Part shown: one piece after another, positions 9,030-17,400 of the stretch
Numbering within the stretch: the first letter of the stretch is position 1
Layout: each line of letters opens with the position of its first letter
Source of the DNA: Rhodobiaceae bacterium
GTDB taxonomy: Bacteria; Pseudomonadota; Alphaproteobacteria; Rhizobiales; Tepidamorphaceae
DNA length: 64,000 nt
Reading direction: 5' to 3'
Assembly (NCBI GenBank): GCA_020637855.1
Contig: JACKJR010000005.1
Span: 1 to 64,000 of the forward strand
Translations under genes and position numbers: made by a program
Notes under the pieces: model-generated
Told to the model about the DNA's origin: nothing
Databases searched by the model: none
What the model saw: only the letters and a program-made list of their open reading frames with translations

Positions 9030-9239
9030 ATGAAACTCAGCGCGCGAAATATTCTTCACGGTACGGTCCAGAGCATCACCAAAGGGGCCGTAGCGGCCCA
9101 GGTCAAGGTCGACATTGGTGGCGGCAATGTCATCACCTCGACCGTGACGGTCGACGCTGTCGCAGATCTCGGCCTTGCCGAAGGCAGCCCCGTCAACGTG
9201 ATCATAAAGTCCAGCGAAGTCGTTCTCGGCACGGATTGA
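9030..9239 (+). CDS. mop: Molbindin (single TOBE domain)
   Basis: A 69-residue cytoplasmic oxyanion-binding protein consisting of one TOBE/Mop domain: MKLSARNILHGTVQSITKG, then VTVDAVADLGLAEGSPVNVIIKSSEVVLG. Molbindins assemble as hexamers that bind molybdate or tungstate at subunit interfaces for storage and buffering. It follows the HTH/PBP-like regulator gene by 26 bases, so they are likely co-transcribed, and it ends directly against the stop of the convergent ABC ATPase gene at 9240, with no intergenic base. Confidence 0.92.
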   Translation: MKLSARNILHGTVQSITKGAVAAQVKVDIGGGNVITSTVTVDAVADLGLAEGSPVNVIIKSSEVVLGTD

Positions 9240-10016
9240 TTATTCGGCTTTGTAACTCGGCGCGCAGACGATTTGTCCGCCCGGCAATCGAACGATTTCG
9301 ACATTGATGCCGTAGGCTTCCATGAGTCGTTCCGGCGTTAGAACCTCTTGCGGCGCGCCTTCGGCAACGATGCCGCCCTGATCCAGAAACACGACACGAT
9401 CCCCCACGGCAAACGCGTGATCTGGATCGTGCGTGGACAGCACAACGCCGAGCCCTTTTTCGGCGAGTGCGCGAACGCGTGACAGCACTTTTACCTGATT
9501 GCCGAAATCGAGGCTTGCAGTCGGCTCGTCCATGACGATCAGCGGCGCTGCTTGCGCCAGAGCGCGCGCGATCAGCACCATCTGCCGCTGCCCGCCGGAA
9601 ATGCGGGTGTATTCGCGCCCTGCGAGAGTGGCCATCCCCAGTGAGGCGAGCGCCTCCATCGCGGATTCATGATCGCGTGCCGACGGGGCGGAGAAGGCGC
9701 CGCGATGCGCCGTGCGGCCCATCAGCACGATGTCCTTCACGGTGAAGGGGAACGACGCATTGTGTGCCTGCGGGACATAGGCGATGCGCCGGGCGATGTC
9801 CTGGCGCGAAAGCGCGGCAAGCGCAGCACCATCACACGTAATGCCGCCGCCGAGCGGCTTTAGCAGGCCCAGGAGCGTGCGGAACAGCGTCGTCTTGCCG
9901 GACCCGTTCGGGCCGAGCAGACACAGGACTTCTCCGGCATTGGCGGTGAGATTGATGCCCTCCGCGACGCGGCGTTCCGGATAGCCGATGGCGAGGTCCT
10001 GCGTCTCCAGCCGCAT
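9240..10016 (-). CDS. FecE/BtuD-type ABC transporter ATP-binding protein
   Basis: 258-residue ATPase of a type II ABC importer. Walker A GPNGSGKTT sits near residues 35-43, the signature reads ISGGQRQMV, Walker B is LIVMDEPTASLD and the switch histidine is in STHDPDHA. It is last in a three-gene minus-strand operon (binding protein, permease, ATPase), three bases after the permease gene. Type II systems import iron-siderophores, haem or B12, but some (MolBCA of Haemophilus) import molybdate or tungstate. With a molbindin immediately downstream and tupABC upstream, the metal-oxyanion option deserves weight, though sequence alone does not decide. Confidence 0.87.
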   Translation of the reverse strand: MRLETQDLAIGYPERRVAEGINLTANAGEVLCLLGPNGSGKTTLFRTLLGLLKPLGGGITCDGAALAALSRQDIARRIAYVPQAHNASFPFTVKDIVLMGRTAHRGAFSAPSARDHESAMEALASLGMATLAGREYTRISGGQRQMVLIARALAQAAPLIVMDEPTASLDFGNQVKVLSRVRALAEKGLGVVLSTHDPDHAFAVGDRVVFLDQGGIVAEGAPQEVLTPERLMEAYGINVEIVRLPGGQIVCAPSYKAE

Positions 10017-10019
10017 CGC

Positions 10020-11054
10020 TCACTCCCATCCGTGCCGGCCGCGCGCCAGCAGCCACAGAAAGAATGGTGCTCCGACAAAAGCGGTGAGAATGCCAAGCGG
10101 AGTCTCCACCTGCGACATGGTGCGCACCAGCGTATCGACACCGAGAAGATAGGCGGCTCCCAGCAGCATGGAGGCCGGCAGCAACCGGTCGAAATTAGGG
10201 CCGACCAGCATGCGGGCAATATGCGGCATAACCAGCCCCACCCAGCCGATCACGCCGGAGATGGCAACGACGCTTGCCGTCATCAGCGTGGCCGCTGCGA
10301 TTACGATGATCCGCAGTTTGCCAGCCTCTATGCCGAGGGTCTTGGCCTCGTCGTCGCCGAGCGACAGAACGTTGATGCGCCAGCGCAGCAGCACCAGCGG
10401 CACAAGGCCGAGAAGGATGGCCGGCAGGACCGACCAGACGTCCGCCGGCCTGATGCTTGAGAGGCTCCCGAGCAGCCAGAAGGTGATCGCGGGAAGCTGG
10501 TCGTAAGGATCGGCAAGCACCTTCAGCAACGAGATCATCGAGCCGGCCAGCGCACTGATAACGACACCGGCCAGCACCAGCACGAGGATGGGTTCGCGTC
10601 CGCGCACGGCAGCCGCGATTGCATAAACCATGGCAACCGTGGCGAGGCCGCCGATAAACGCGAAACCCTGAATCAGGATGATCGGCAACGAAAGAAAGAT
10701 ACCCAACACGGCACCTAGCCCGGCACCGGTTGAAACGCCAAGGATGTCGGGTGAGACCAGCGGATTGCGGAACAGCCCCTGATAGACGGCACCGCTGCCG
10801 GCGAGCGCCGCGCCGGCAAGAAGGGCAGCGGCGATGCGTGGTAGGCGGACTTCCAGCAATACGGTTTCCGCCGTGCTGCCGTTGGATGTACCGCTCAGCC
10901 ATCTGAATACGATCCGGGCGGCTTCGGCTAGGCTTACAGGATACGCACCGACGAGGGATGCGGACACGGCGAGAAGAACCGTTGCGACCGTAAGCGTGCC
11001 GACGATGCCCCACGCGGGCAGATGCGAGGCGCAGGAGACGTCTCGCACGCTCAT
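10020..11054 (-). CDS. FecCD/BtuC-type ABC transporter permease
   Basis: 344-residue inner-membrane permease with about ten hydrophobic helices. Family hallmarks include LPRIAAALLAGAALAGSGAVYQ and NPLVSPDILGVSTGAGLGA near residues 75-110, then VVAISGVIGWVGLVMPHIAR near 240-260, which contacts the ATPase. The ATG at 11054 overlaps the stop of the upstream binding-protein gene by four bases, implying translational coupling. No TonB-dependent receptor gene is in the window, so there is no direct support for a siderophore substrate. Confidence 0.88.
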   Translation of the reverse strand: MSVRDVSCASHLPAWGIVGTLTVATVLLAVSASLVGAYPVSLAEAARIVFRWLSGTSNGSTAETVLLEVRLPRIAAALLAGAALAGSGAVYQGLFRNPLVSPDILGVSTGAGLGAVLGIFLSLPIILIQGFAFIGGLATVAMVYAIAAAVRGREPILVLVLAGVVISALAGSMISLLKVLADPYDQLPAITFWLLGSLSSIRPADVWSVLPAILLGLVPLVLLRWRINVLSLGDDEAKTLGIEAGKLRIIVIAAATLMTASVVAISGVIGWVGLVMPHIARMLVGPNFDRLLPASMLLGAAYLLGVDTLVRTMSQVETPLGILTAFVGAPFFLWLLARGRHGWE

Positions 11055-12100
11055 TGTGGCCGGCTGCCGCGCGCGCCGGCCAGCAATGTGTCGAGCGCCG
11101 CTTCGTCGAGATCGACATGATAGAACATGGAGTAGAATTCACGCACTTGCGCGCGCAGGTCCTGGCGGAAGTGTTCGGGGAAGAAGATGCCGGCAAGCCA
11201 GCGCAATCCGATAAGCCGGTTCAGCGATGGCGGGCGATCGATCCAGCCGAACGGCAGCAGCGGCGAGAGATAGACGCGTCCCTTCTGCACCGCATCGACT
11301 TTCGCCCACAGAGGGTCGTTCCACACCGTCTCGAAGAACGTGCGGTCCCAGGTGATGATGGTATCGGGGTTGGCGGCGAGCACCTGTTCCATCGAAGCTT
11401 GCACGATGCCGCGCCGGATGTCGGCGTCACCGGGATCGGCGACATTGCGGCCACCGGCGCGCTCGATGATCTCGGTATTGATCGAGCCTTTCAGGCCGGT
11501 CTCCAGTCCGTCCGGCCCGCGCGCCAGATAGACCCGCGGGCGCTGGTCTTCGGGGATTGCATGAAGCGTAGCGTCGAGATCGGCAAAAAGTTTCTCTGTA
11601 TATTGCGCAAGCCGTTCGCCGCGCTCCGATACCCCAAGCGCATTGCCCACAAGGCGCAAGGCGGTGGGCGTCGCTTCGAACCGCCCGTCTACGAGAATGT
11701 AGGGGATCGACGTGCGCATCTGCACGATGTCAGCCAGCGAAATATAGGTCTCGCGGATCGAGCCGAAATCGATGATGAGGTCGGGAGCGACCTTCAACAC
11801 CACTTCGAGATTGGCGGTGTCGCCGCGCCCGGTCAGCCGCCCCAGCTCAGGCAGTTCGCGTTGCGCGGGCGCAATATAGGGCTTCTCGTTGTCGCGCAGC
11901 GCGCGTGGCCAGCCGGTCAGCGCATCGGGCTTGAGCACATAGACGAGGACCGATGCAGGCGGACCCGAGGCAAATACCTTGTTGACCTCTTCCGGAACAC
12001 TGATCGTGCGCCCCGCTGAATCGGTGACCTCTCCGGCCTTCAGCGGAGCGATACCGCAAAGGCCGAAGAGCACGATTATGAGTACAAGTTTCCGACGCAT
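11051..12100 (-). CDS. ABC transporter substrate-binding protein, iron/B12-type (PF01497-like)
   Basis: About 349 residues; periplasmic. The ATG at 12100 is chosen over an upstream TTG at 12136 because it starts directly with a signal peptide (MRRKLVLIIVLFGLCGIA, cut near KAGE). The mature part follows the single-helix-hinge binding-protein pattern: DSAGRTISVPEEVNKV, LKVAPDLIIDFG, then AANPDTIITWD near residue 240. First gene of the operon with the FecCD- and FecE-type partners. Substrate unknown: iron-siderophore is the default for the family, molybdate/tungstate is suggested by the flanking mop and tup genes. Confidence 0.85.
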   Translation of the reverse strand: MRRKLVLIIVLFGLCGIAPLKAGEVTDSAGRTISVPEEVNKVFASGPPASVLVYVLKPDALTGWPRALRDNEKPYIAPAQRELPELGRLTGRGDTANLEVVLKVAPDLIIDFGSIRETYISLADIVQMRTSIPYILVDGRFEATPTALRLVGNALGVSERGERLAQYTEKLFADLDATLHAIPEDQRPRVYLARGPDGLETGLKGSINTEIIERAGGRNVADPGDADIRRGIVQASMEQVLAANPDTIITWDRTFFETVWNDPLWAKVDAVQKGRVYLSPLLPFGWIDRPPSLNRLIGLRWLAGIFFPEHFRQDLRAQVREFYSMFYHVDLDEAALDTLLAGARGSRPQ

Positions 12101-12172
12101 GGCGCCTGCTTTCCCGTGAACCTCTGTCACGGGCAATCTGTGTCATGCGTCCAGCCGCGTCGAGTCCTGACC

Positions 12173-13012
12173 CTAGCTGTTGCCAGCCGATGCATTCGGG
12201 AAGAAAAGCTGCTGGCCGTCGATCTTGAAGTCGGCGATCGCCTTCTGGCCCTCATCGCCGATCAACCAGCCGATGAAGGTTTTGCCGTCTTCTGCCTTCA
12301 CGTTCGGAAATTTCTCCGGGTTCACCAGAATGACGCCGTACTGGTTGAACATCTTGTCGTCGCCTTCGACGGCGACCTTGTAGTCGCCCTTGTTGCCGAA
12401 GGAGATCCAGGTGGCGCGGTCGGTCATGATGTAGGCGCCCATGCCGACGCCGGCATTGAGCGTTGCGCCCATGCCCGAACCGGTTTCGCGGTACCAGTCG
12501 CCAGAGGCTGAAGCGATGTCGATGCCGGCGGCCTTCCAAAGGCGCTTTTCAGCCTTGTGGGTACCGGAATCATCGCCACGCGAGGCGAAAGGCGATTTGG
12601 TCTCGGCAATCTTCGTCAGAGCCGCAACCACATCGTTGGAGCCTGCAACGCCTGCCGGATCGTTTGCCGGACCGACGATGACGAAATCGTTGTACATGAC
12701 GTCGAAGCGCTCCACGCCCCAGCCTTCGGCAACGAACTTCTCTTCCGCCGGCTTGGCATGGACGAGCAGGACGTCGCCGTCGCCGTTCTGTGCGTTCTTG
12801 ATCGCCTGGCCGGTACCGACCGCAACGACGCGGACTTCGATGCCGGTCTTCTCCTTGAAGATCGGCAGTAGATAGTCGAGCAGACCGGAATTCTGCGTCG
12901 AGGTCGTCGACTGCACGATGATGAAGCGATCTTCGGCGTTCGCGCCGCTGGCGGTTAGCCCTGTGAATGCCACGAGGGCAAGCATCAGGCCCATAAGTCT
13001 ATGTCTCAGCAT
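12173..13012 (-). CDS. tupA: Tungstate ABC transporter substrate-binding protein
   Basis: Periplasmic tungstate-binding protein, 279 residues with a 25-residue signal peptide (MLRHRLMGLMLALVAF, ending ANAED). It carries the TupA hallmark STTSTQNSGLLDYLLP directly after the signal peptide, and later SRGDDSGTHKAEKRLW and GSGMGATLNAG, the oxyanion-contacting segments of the family. ATG at 13012 has a strong GGAGGA site. It is the third gene of a tupB-tupC-tupA operon. Tungstate is preferred over molybdate by family; the two are hard to tell apart without measurement. Confidence 0.93.
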   Translation of the reverse strand: MLRHRLMGLMLALVAFTGLTASGANAEDRFIIVQSTTSTQNSGLLDYLLPIFKEKTGIEVRVVAVGTGQAIKNAQNGDGDVLLVHAKPAEEKFVAEGWGVERFDVMYNDFVIVGPANDPAGVAGSNDVVAALTKIAETKSPFASRGDDSGTHKAEKRLWKAAGIDIASASGDWYRETGSGMGATLNAGVGMGAYIMTDRATWISFGNKGDYKVAVEGDDKMFNQYGVILVNPEKFPNVKAEDGKTFIGWLIGDEGQKAIADFKIDGQQLFFPNASAGNS

Positions 13013-13046
13013 GGTTTCCTCCGTTTGCTGGGAAGCTTGTGAAAAA

Positions 13047-13826
13047 TCAGATGAGAAGTCCGCCGGACAGGAACGCTCTGGCCTGTTCGGAAGACGGGGA
13101 CTTAAAGAAGGTTTTCGCCGGTGTTTTCTCGGAGATTTCACCGCGGTGTATGAAGATGACCTCGCCGGCGAGGCGTTTCGCCTGGCCGGGATCATGCGTC
13201 ACCATGATGATCTTCGTGCCGCGATCGGACGCGTCGCGGATCAGGGTTTCGATGGCCTGGGTCGAGACCGGGTCGAGGCTCGCGGTCGGCTCATCGAGAA
13301 AGAGGATTTGGGGTTCGACGGCGAGCGCGCGCGCCAGGGAAAGGCGTTGCTGTTCGCCGCCGGACAGGGTGCGTGCCGGCTGGCGCGCAAGGGGCTTGAG
13401 ATCGGCCTTCTCCAGCCAGGTTTCGACACGCGGTTGACGCTCGCTGCGGGTAATGCCGTGAACCTTCAGGGCGTAGTCGATATTGGCGGCGACAGAGCGG
13501 CGCAGCAGAACGGGACGCTGGAACACCATGGCCTGGTTATGCTGGATATTCTTGCCCGCCGGTTTTCCAGCCCACGTTATGCTCCCCGAGCTCGGTACGA
13601 TCAGGCCGTGCAGAAGGCGCAAAAGGAGACTTTTTCCCGCACCGTTCGGGCCCATGATGACGGTTGGCATGCCGGGCTGGATGTCCAGCGCCTCGACATC
13701 GACGAGCGCGCGCCCGTTGATCGCAAAGCGAAGGCCTGATGCCGCAAGCGGCAACATCGGATTGCCCTGCGCGTGCTTATCCGCCGTAGCGTTCACGAAA
13801 TCCGCTTCTGCGATCATCTGGTTCAT
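13047..13826 (-). CDS. tupC: Tungstate ABC transporter ATP-binding protein
   Basis: About 259 residues. Walker A GPNGAGKSL near residue 53, Q-loop MVFQRPVLLRRSVAANI, signature TLSGGEQQRLSLARAL, Walker B ILFLDEPTASLD, and H-loop VTHDPGQAKRLA are all intact. Energises TupB for tungstate import. Two in-frame ATGs are possible: 13841, which overlaps the tupB stop by eight bases but lacks a ribosome site, and 13826, which follows GAGGCGGG at a good distance and is chosen here. Lies between tupB and tupA, 34 bases before tupA. Confidence 0.9.
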   Translation of the reverse strand: MNQMIAEADFVNATADKHAQGNPMLPLAASGLRFAINGRALVDVEALDIQPGMPTVIMGPNGAGKSLLLRLLHGLIVPSSGSITWAGKPAGKNIQHNQAMVFQRPVLLRRSVAANIDYALKVHGITRSERQPRVETWLEKADLKPLARQPARTLSGGEQQRLSLARALAVEPQILFLDEPTASLDPVSTQAIETLIRDASDRGTKIIMVTHDPGQAKRLAGEVIFIHRGEISEKTPAKTFFKSPSSEQARAFLSGGLLI

Positions 13827-13833
13827 GCCCGCC

Positions 13834-14541
13834 TCACGCATAGGCCGAACGGGCTGCGGTCGACTTGAGCATGCCGAGCGCTGCGTTCACGGCGATCGCG
13901 ATACCGATCAGGATGAAACCCAGCGCAAGCGCGAGCGACAGGTTGCCCTTGGAAGTCTCCAGCGCGATCGTCGTGGTCATCACGCGGGTGACGTGGTTGA
14001 TATTGCCGCCGACGATGATCACCGCGCCGACCTCGGCAACGGCGCGTCCGAAGCCCGCAAGCAGCGCGGTCAGCAGCGAATAGCGCGCATCCCACAGCAG
14101 GGTCGGAACGGATTTAAGTCGCGATACGCCGAACGAGCGCAGTTGTTCGGAATATTCACTGTCGAGATCCTCGATCACCTGCCGCGTCAGTGCCGCGATA
14201 ATTGGCGTGACCAGGACAACCTGCGCGAAGATCATCGCCCCCGGCGTATAGAGCAGTTGCAGTACACCGAGCGGACCGGCATTCGATAACAGCAGGTAGA
14301 CCAGCAGGCCGACCACCACCGGTGGCAGGCCCATCAGCGAATTAACCAGGATGACGGCGGCCCCGCGCCCGGGGAAACGTGCGACTGCAAGGGCGGCCCC
14401 CAGCGGCATGCCGATCAGCGCCGCGATCCCCACCGCGCTGAGGCTGACTTTCAGCGACAGCAGCACGATCGCCCACAACTCCGGGTCTCCGGAGAGGAGT
14501 AGCTGAGCCGCATAGATGAAAGAAGATGCAAAATTATGCAT
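13834..14541 (-). CDS. tupB: Tungstate ABC transporter permease
   Basis: 235-residue inner-membrane permease with about five to six helices. The EAA-type cytoplasmic loop that docks to the ATPase is visible (EYSEQLRSFGVSRLKSVPTLLWDARY, residues near 130-155, beginning after IEDLD). The early segment LPPVVVGLLVYLLLSNAGPLG is typical of TupB/ModB relatives. First gene of the tup operon. Its start codon and ribosome site (AAGGT) lie inside an inverted repeat at 14538-14576, which may control translation. Confidence 0.9.
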   Translation of the reverse strand: MHNFASSFIYAAQLLLSGDPELWAIVLLSLKVSLSAVGIAALIGMPLGAALAVARFPGRGAAVILVNSLMGLPPVVVGLLVYLLLSNAGPLGVLQLLYTPGAMIFAQVVLVTPIIAALTRQVIEDLDSEYSEQLRSFGVSRLKSVPTLLWDARYSLLTALLAGFGRAVAEVGAVIIVGGNINHVTRVMTTTIALETSKGNLSLALALGFILIGIAIAVNAALGMLKSTAARSAYA

Positions 14542-14576
14542 TTATTACCTTAATTCCAAAATTTGGTAATTTATGC
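14538..14576 (-). promoter_or_regulatory. Inverted repeat covering the tupB ribosome site and start codon
   Basis: GCAT-TT-ATTACC at 14538-14549 faces GGTAAT-TT-ATGC at 14565-14576 across 15 bases. In tupB mRNA the two arms can pair (10 of 12 positions), which would hide the AAGG ribosome site and the AUG at 14541. It could equally be a DNA operator for a dimeric repressor. Confidence 0.45.
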
Positions 14577-14849
14577 GCCAAATTGACGGAAAGCCATGGC
14601 TCTGTCCAGACGCGGCAGCGTTTCGGAAGGCAATTTCCTTGCTGCCTGCCTGGCATGAAAATCGGGTGCGTCTGGCACAAGCCAGGTCATAAAATTGCGT
14701 GCAATGGCGCCAAGACGATCTCTTCAGACGGCAATCGGCTCACCTTCGCACGATAATATGCGACGGATTGCCGCATAATACGGGTTAGTCAAATTCAGGT
14801 GCCGGCGGGGTGCTTGTCTGCCGGCTCCGCCAATCAAGGAGCTATTCCG
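14542..14849. other. 308-base divergent spacer between tupB and the leucine dehydrogenase gene
   Basis: Besides the tupB-proximal inverted repeat, it holds an imperfect inverted repeat ATATGCG (14756-14762) / CGCATAAT (14772-14779) about 75 bases before the dehydrogenase start, a possible operator. No reading frame of credible coding character and no RNA gene was recognised. Confidence 0.35.
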
Positions 14850-15917
14850 ATGAAAGTTCAGCCCGTCCATCGCGGCATGTTTTCCCACCCGGATTTTGCC
14901 GGTCACGAAACGGTAAGTTTCGTTAGCGACGAGGCGTCCGGCCTGAAGGCGATCATTGCCGTTCACGACACCACGCTTGGTCCGGCGCTCGGCGGCTGCC
15001 GGCGCTGGGCTTACGATGGCGAGACAGCGGCTCTGAAGGATGTTCTGCGCCTGTCACGCGGCATGACGCTGAAGAATGCCGTGGCCGGTCTCGATCTTGG
15101 CGGCGGCAAGGCGGTCATCCTGTCGGACGGCAAGGAGGCAACGCCTGCCATGTGGCATGCCTTCGGCCGCACCGTGAACCGGCTGGGCGGTGACTACATC
15201 ACCGCCGAGGATGTCGGTACCGGACAGGCCGCGGTCGATGCGATTGCCGAGGCGAGCGAGCACGTGCGCGGCACATCGGCCAAGGGCCTGGGGGACCCCT
15301 CCCCTTACACCGCATGGGGTGTGTTCTCCGGGCTCAAGGCCGCCGTGAAACACGCTCTGGGGACCGATAGCCTCGATGGCCTGACGATCGCGGTTCAGGG
15401 TACGGGCAATGTCGGAGCAGATGTCGCGCGGCTTGCGCGCGAGGATGGTGCCAGACTGATCCTCGCCGACATCCGCGAGGCAGCGGTGACAGCTCTGGCA
15501 CAAGAGCTCGATGCGTCCGTGGTTGCTGTTGACCAGATCCATGCCGCCAAGGCGGACGTTTTTGCGCCCTGCGCTCTTGGCGGCGCGTTGAATGCAAAAA
15601 CGATACCCCAACTTACGGCCCGCGTGGTTGCTGGCGCGGCCAACAATCAGCTCGATATGCCGGAAGATGCAGCACGGCTGGCTGAACGCGGTATCCTCTA
15701 CGCGCCGGATTTCGTTATCAATGCCGGCGGTGTGATCTCGATCGCACTGGCGGAAGCGTTCCCGGCACAAGAAGCGATGCGCGCGCGGGTTGGCGAACTT
15801 GGCACTGTCCTGTCGGATATTTTCAAGGCAGCGGATGCAGGAGAAGGCACGACGGATTCGATCGCCGTTCGGATGGCCCGGGCGCGTATTGCCGCTAGCC
15901 GTGAAAACAGGTGCTGA
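14850..15917 (+). CDS. Leucine dehydrogenase / Glu-Leu-Phe-Val dehydrogenase family
   Basis: 355-residue NAD(P)-dependent oxidoreductase that reversibly deaminates branched-chain amino acids. The N-terminal domain has the substrate/catalytic region GPALGGCRRW and GLDLGGGKAVIL with the conserved lysine near residue 82; the C-terminal Rossmann domain starts at TIAVQGTGNVGADVARL near 180. Length matches bacterial leucine dehydrogenases (about 350-365). ATG at 14850 follows AAGGAG; an upstream in-frame ATG at 14799 lacks a ribosome site. Monocistronic, convergent with a universal stress protein gene; a short hairpin spans its stop codon. Confidence 0.88.
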   Translation: MKVQPVHRGMFSHPDFAGHETVSFVSDEASGLKAIIAVHDTTLGPALGGCRRWAYDGETAALKDVLRLSRGMTLKNAVAGLDLGGGKAVILSDGKEATPAMWHAFGRTVNRLGGDYITAEDVGTGQAAVDAIAEASEHVRGTSAKGLGDPSPYTAWGVFSGLKAAVKHALGTDSLDGLTIAVQGTGNVGADVARLAREDGARLILADIREAAVTALAQELDASVVAVDQIHAAKADVFAPCALGGALNAKTIPQLTARVVAGAANNQLDMPEDAARLAERGILYAPDFVINAGGVISIALAEAFPAQEAMRARVGELGTVLSDIFKAADAGEGTTDSIAVRMARARIAASRENRC

Positions 15918-15924
15918 CAGCACC
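15910..15924 (+). terminator. Short stem-loop at the leucine dehydrogenase stop codon
   Basis: GGTGCT-GAC-AGCACC forms a perfect six-base-pair stem across the stop codon, in the 12-base gap between convergent genes. There is no T-run, so it is at most a weak or factor-assisted 3' end. Confidence 0.3.
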
Positions 15925-15929
15925 GCCAC

Positions 15930-16787
15930 TCAGTGCGACATCAGCACCGGAAGCGGCAGCAGATCAAGCATGTCGCGTGAGGTGCCGCCAAAAATCATCT
16001 CGCGCAGACGCATGTGACCATAGGCGCCCATGACGATCATGTCGGAACCATTGTCTCGCGCCCTGGCGATGATCGCCCGGGCAATCGTGTTGTTTCCGGA
16101 AGCATCGGTTTCAGCGGCAATTTTCACGCCGTGGCGGGCAAGGGCAACGGCGATTTCGTCAGCGGCGCGAGAGGTATCTTCTCCTGCCCCCACGACCGGG
16201 TCGATCCAGATGGCGTGAACCTGTTCCGCCTGTTTCAGTAGGGGGAGAGCGTCGAAGGCGGCGCGGGTTGCTTCGCGGCTGGCGTTGTAGGCAAGCGTGA
16301 TATCGCGGCCCAGCGTGTCGCCATTCCATCCCGCCGGCACCACAAGAACCGGCCGTCCCGCCTCGAGCATCATCCGCACGGCGACATCGGCGTCCTCCGG
16401 GTCAGTCTTCTTGTCGCCGGCGCCATTGGGGCAGACGATCAGGTCGGCGGGGCGCGCATATTCCAGCACGGCTTCCGAGGCGTCGGTCTTCACGGTCTCT
16501 GCTACATGGAACTCGCACGGGAAGTTTTCCGCCCTTGAGATCGTATCGAACATCTCGCGGACTTTGGTGCTTTGCTCGTTGTGACGGGCATTGTGCTCTT
16601 CCATCAGCGTTTCGAGCATGCCGACGTCGTAGTACGATGAGCCGGCAAAATAGAGTCTGATGCCCGTCTTGACGTAAAGCCCGATGAGATGGGCGCCGGA
16701 CTGGCGCGCCATGATGGTTGCGGCTTTGAGTGTCCGCGGGGCTGAGTCGGCATCGGGCAAATAAGCGACGATTGTGCGGTAGGTCAT
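15930..16787 (-). CDS. Universal stress protein, tandem UspA domains
   Basis: 285 residues with two UspA-like halves. The second half ends with the nucleotide-binding signature (DMIVMGAYGHMRLREMIFGGTSRDML), the G-2x-G-9x-G(S/T) motif of ATP-binding Usp proteins, near residues 250-275. The first half has a degenerate version (VCPNGAGDKK). Cytoplasmic; role in stress survival is family knowledge. The ATG at 16787 has GAGGAA just upstream; a longer in-frame start at 16856 lacks support. Confidence 0.87.
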   Translation of the reverse strand: MTYRTIVAYLPDADSAPRTLKAATIMARQSGAHLIGLYVKTGIRLYFAGSSYYDVGMLETLMEEHNARHNEQSTKVREMFDTISRAENFPCEFHVAETVKTDASEAVLEYARPADLIVCPNGAGDKKTDPEDADVAVRMMLEAGRPVLVVPAGWNGDTLGRDITLAYNASREATRAAFDALPLLKQAEQVHAIWIDPVVGAGEDTSRAADEIAVALARHGVKIAAETDASGNNTIARAIIARARDNGSDMIVMGAYGHMRLREMIFGGTSRDMLDLLPLPVLMSH

Positions 16788-16979
16788 CGAATGATTCCTC
16801 GCATGTGGGTCAACACGGGAACACTTCTTCAGGGCATCACCCGTCAGATCGCACACGTATTTATCCTAATGCGAAATCGCAATGGCAGTTTGATGCCGGT
16901 CAATACCAAATGACGGTATTTGAAGAATCATGTCTGACACCGAAACCTGCGGAAAATTGCTGCCGGGAAGGATGTGGCT

Positions 16980-17393
16980 ATGGTCCGCCCAATACGCCGC
17001 TGGATATTGCTGGCTGATACATTGCGGGCGCATGTCGTGGAGATTGTCGGTGAATCCCGCGAGGCGCGCACGATGGCGAACCTCGTGTTCCGCAATGATT
17101 TCATGCCATGTGCCAAGCCCACTGAAGACAGACCGGCCGGGGCATCCGATCGTGTGGAACGCGAACGCCATTTCGCTGTCCGTGTCCTGACCGAGATATC
17201 CAGCCACGCGGCGGAAGATGCGTTTGATCAGCTCGTTATCGCGGCACCACCCGGAATGCTGCGGCATTTGCGTAATGCGATGCCACTCAGCATGGCCGAA
17301 CTGATCGGTCCGGAAATCGAAAGCGATCTCACCCATGTTCCTGCAGATTGTCTCGTTCAGGAACTCAGCAACCAGGTTTTCCGCCTGCACTGA
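16980..17393 (+). CDS. Host attachment family protein (PF10116-like)
   Basis: 137-residue soluble protein of the 'protein required for attachment to host cells' family: it opens with a hydrophobic strand followed by an ADTLRAHVVEIVGE segment and ends with FDQLVIAAPPGMLRHLRNAM, where the alpha/beta fold resembles eRF1/Dom34 domains. The biochemical role is unknown despite the family name. ATG at 16980 is preferred to a GTG at 16974 because GGAAGG lies eight bases upstream. Convergent with the ABC ATPase gene at 17401, separated by seven bases. Confidence 0.72.
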   Translation: MVRPIRRWILLADTLRAHVVEIVGESREARTMANLVFRNDFMPCAKPTEDRPAGASDRVERERHFAVRVLTEISSHAAEDAFDQLVIAAPPGMLRHLRNAMPLSMAELIGPEIESDLTHVPADCLVQELSNQVFRLH

Positions 17394-17400
17394 AGGCGCA

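Noticed and set aside
9240..12100. Confident naming of the FecBCD-type importer as a siderophore transporter
   Set aside because: No TonB receptor, siderophore gene or Fur-like site was seen, and the neighbours point to oxyanions; left as substrate unknown.
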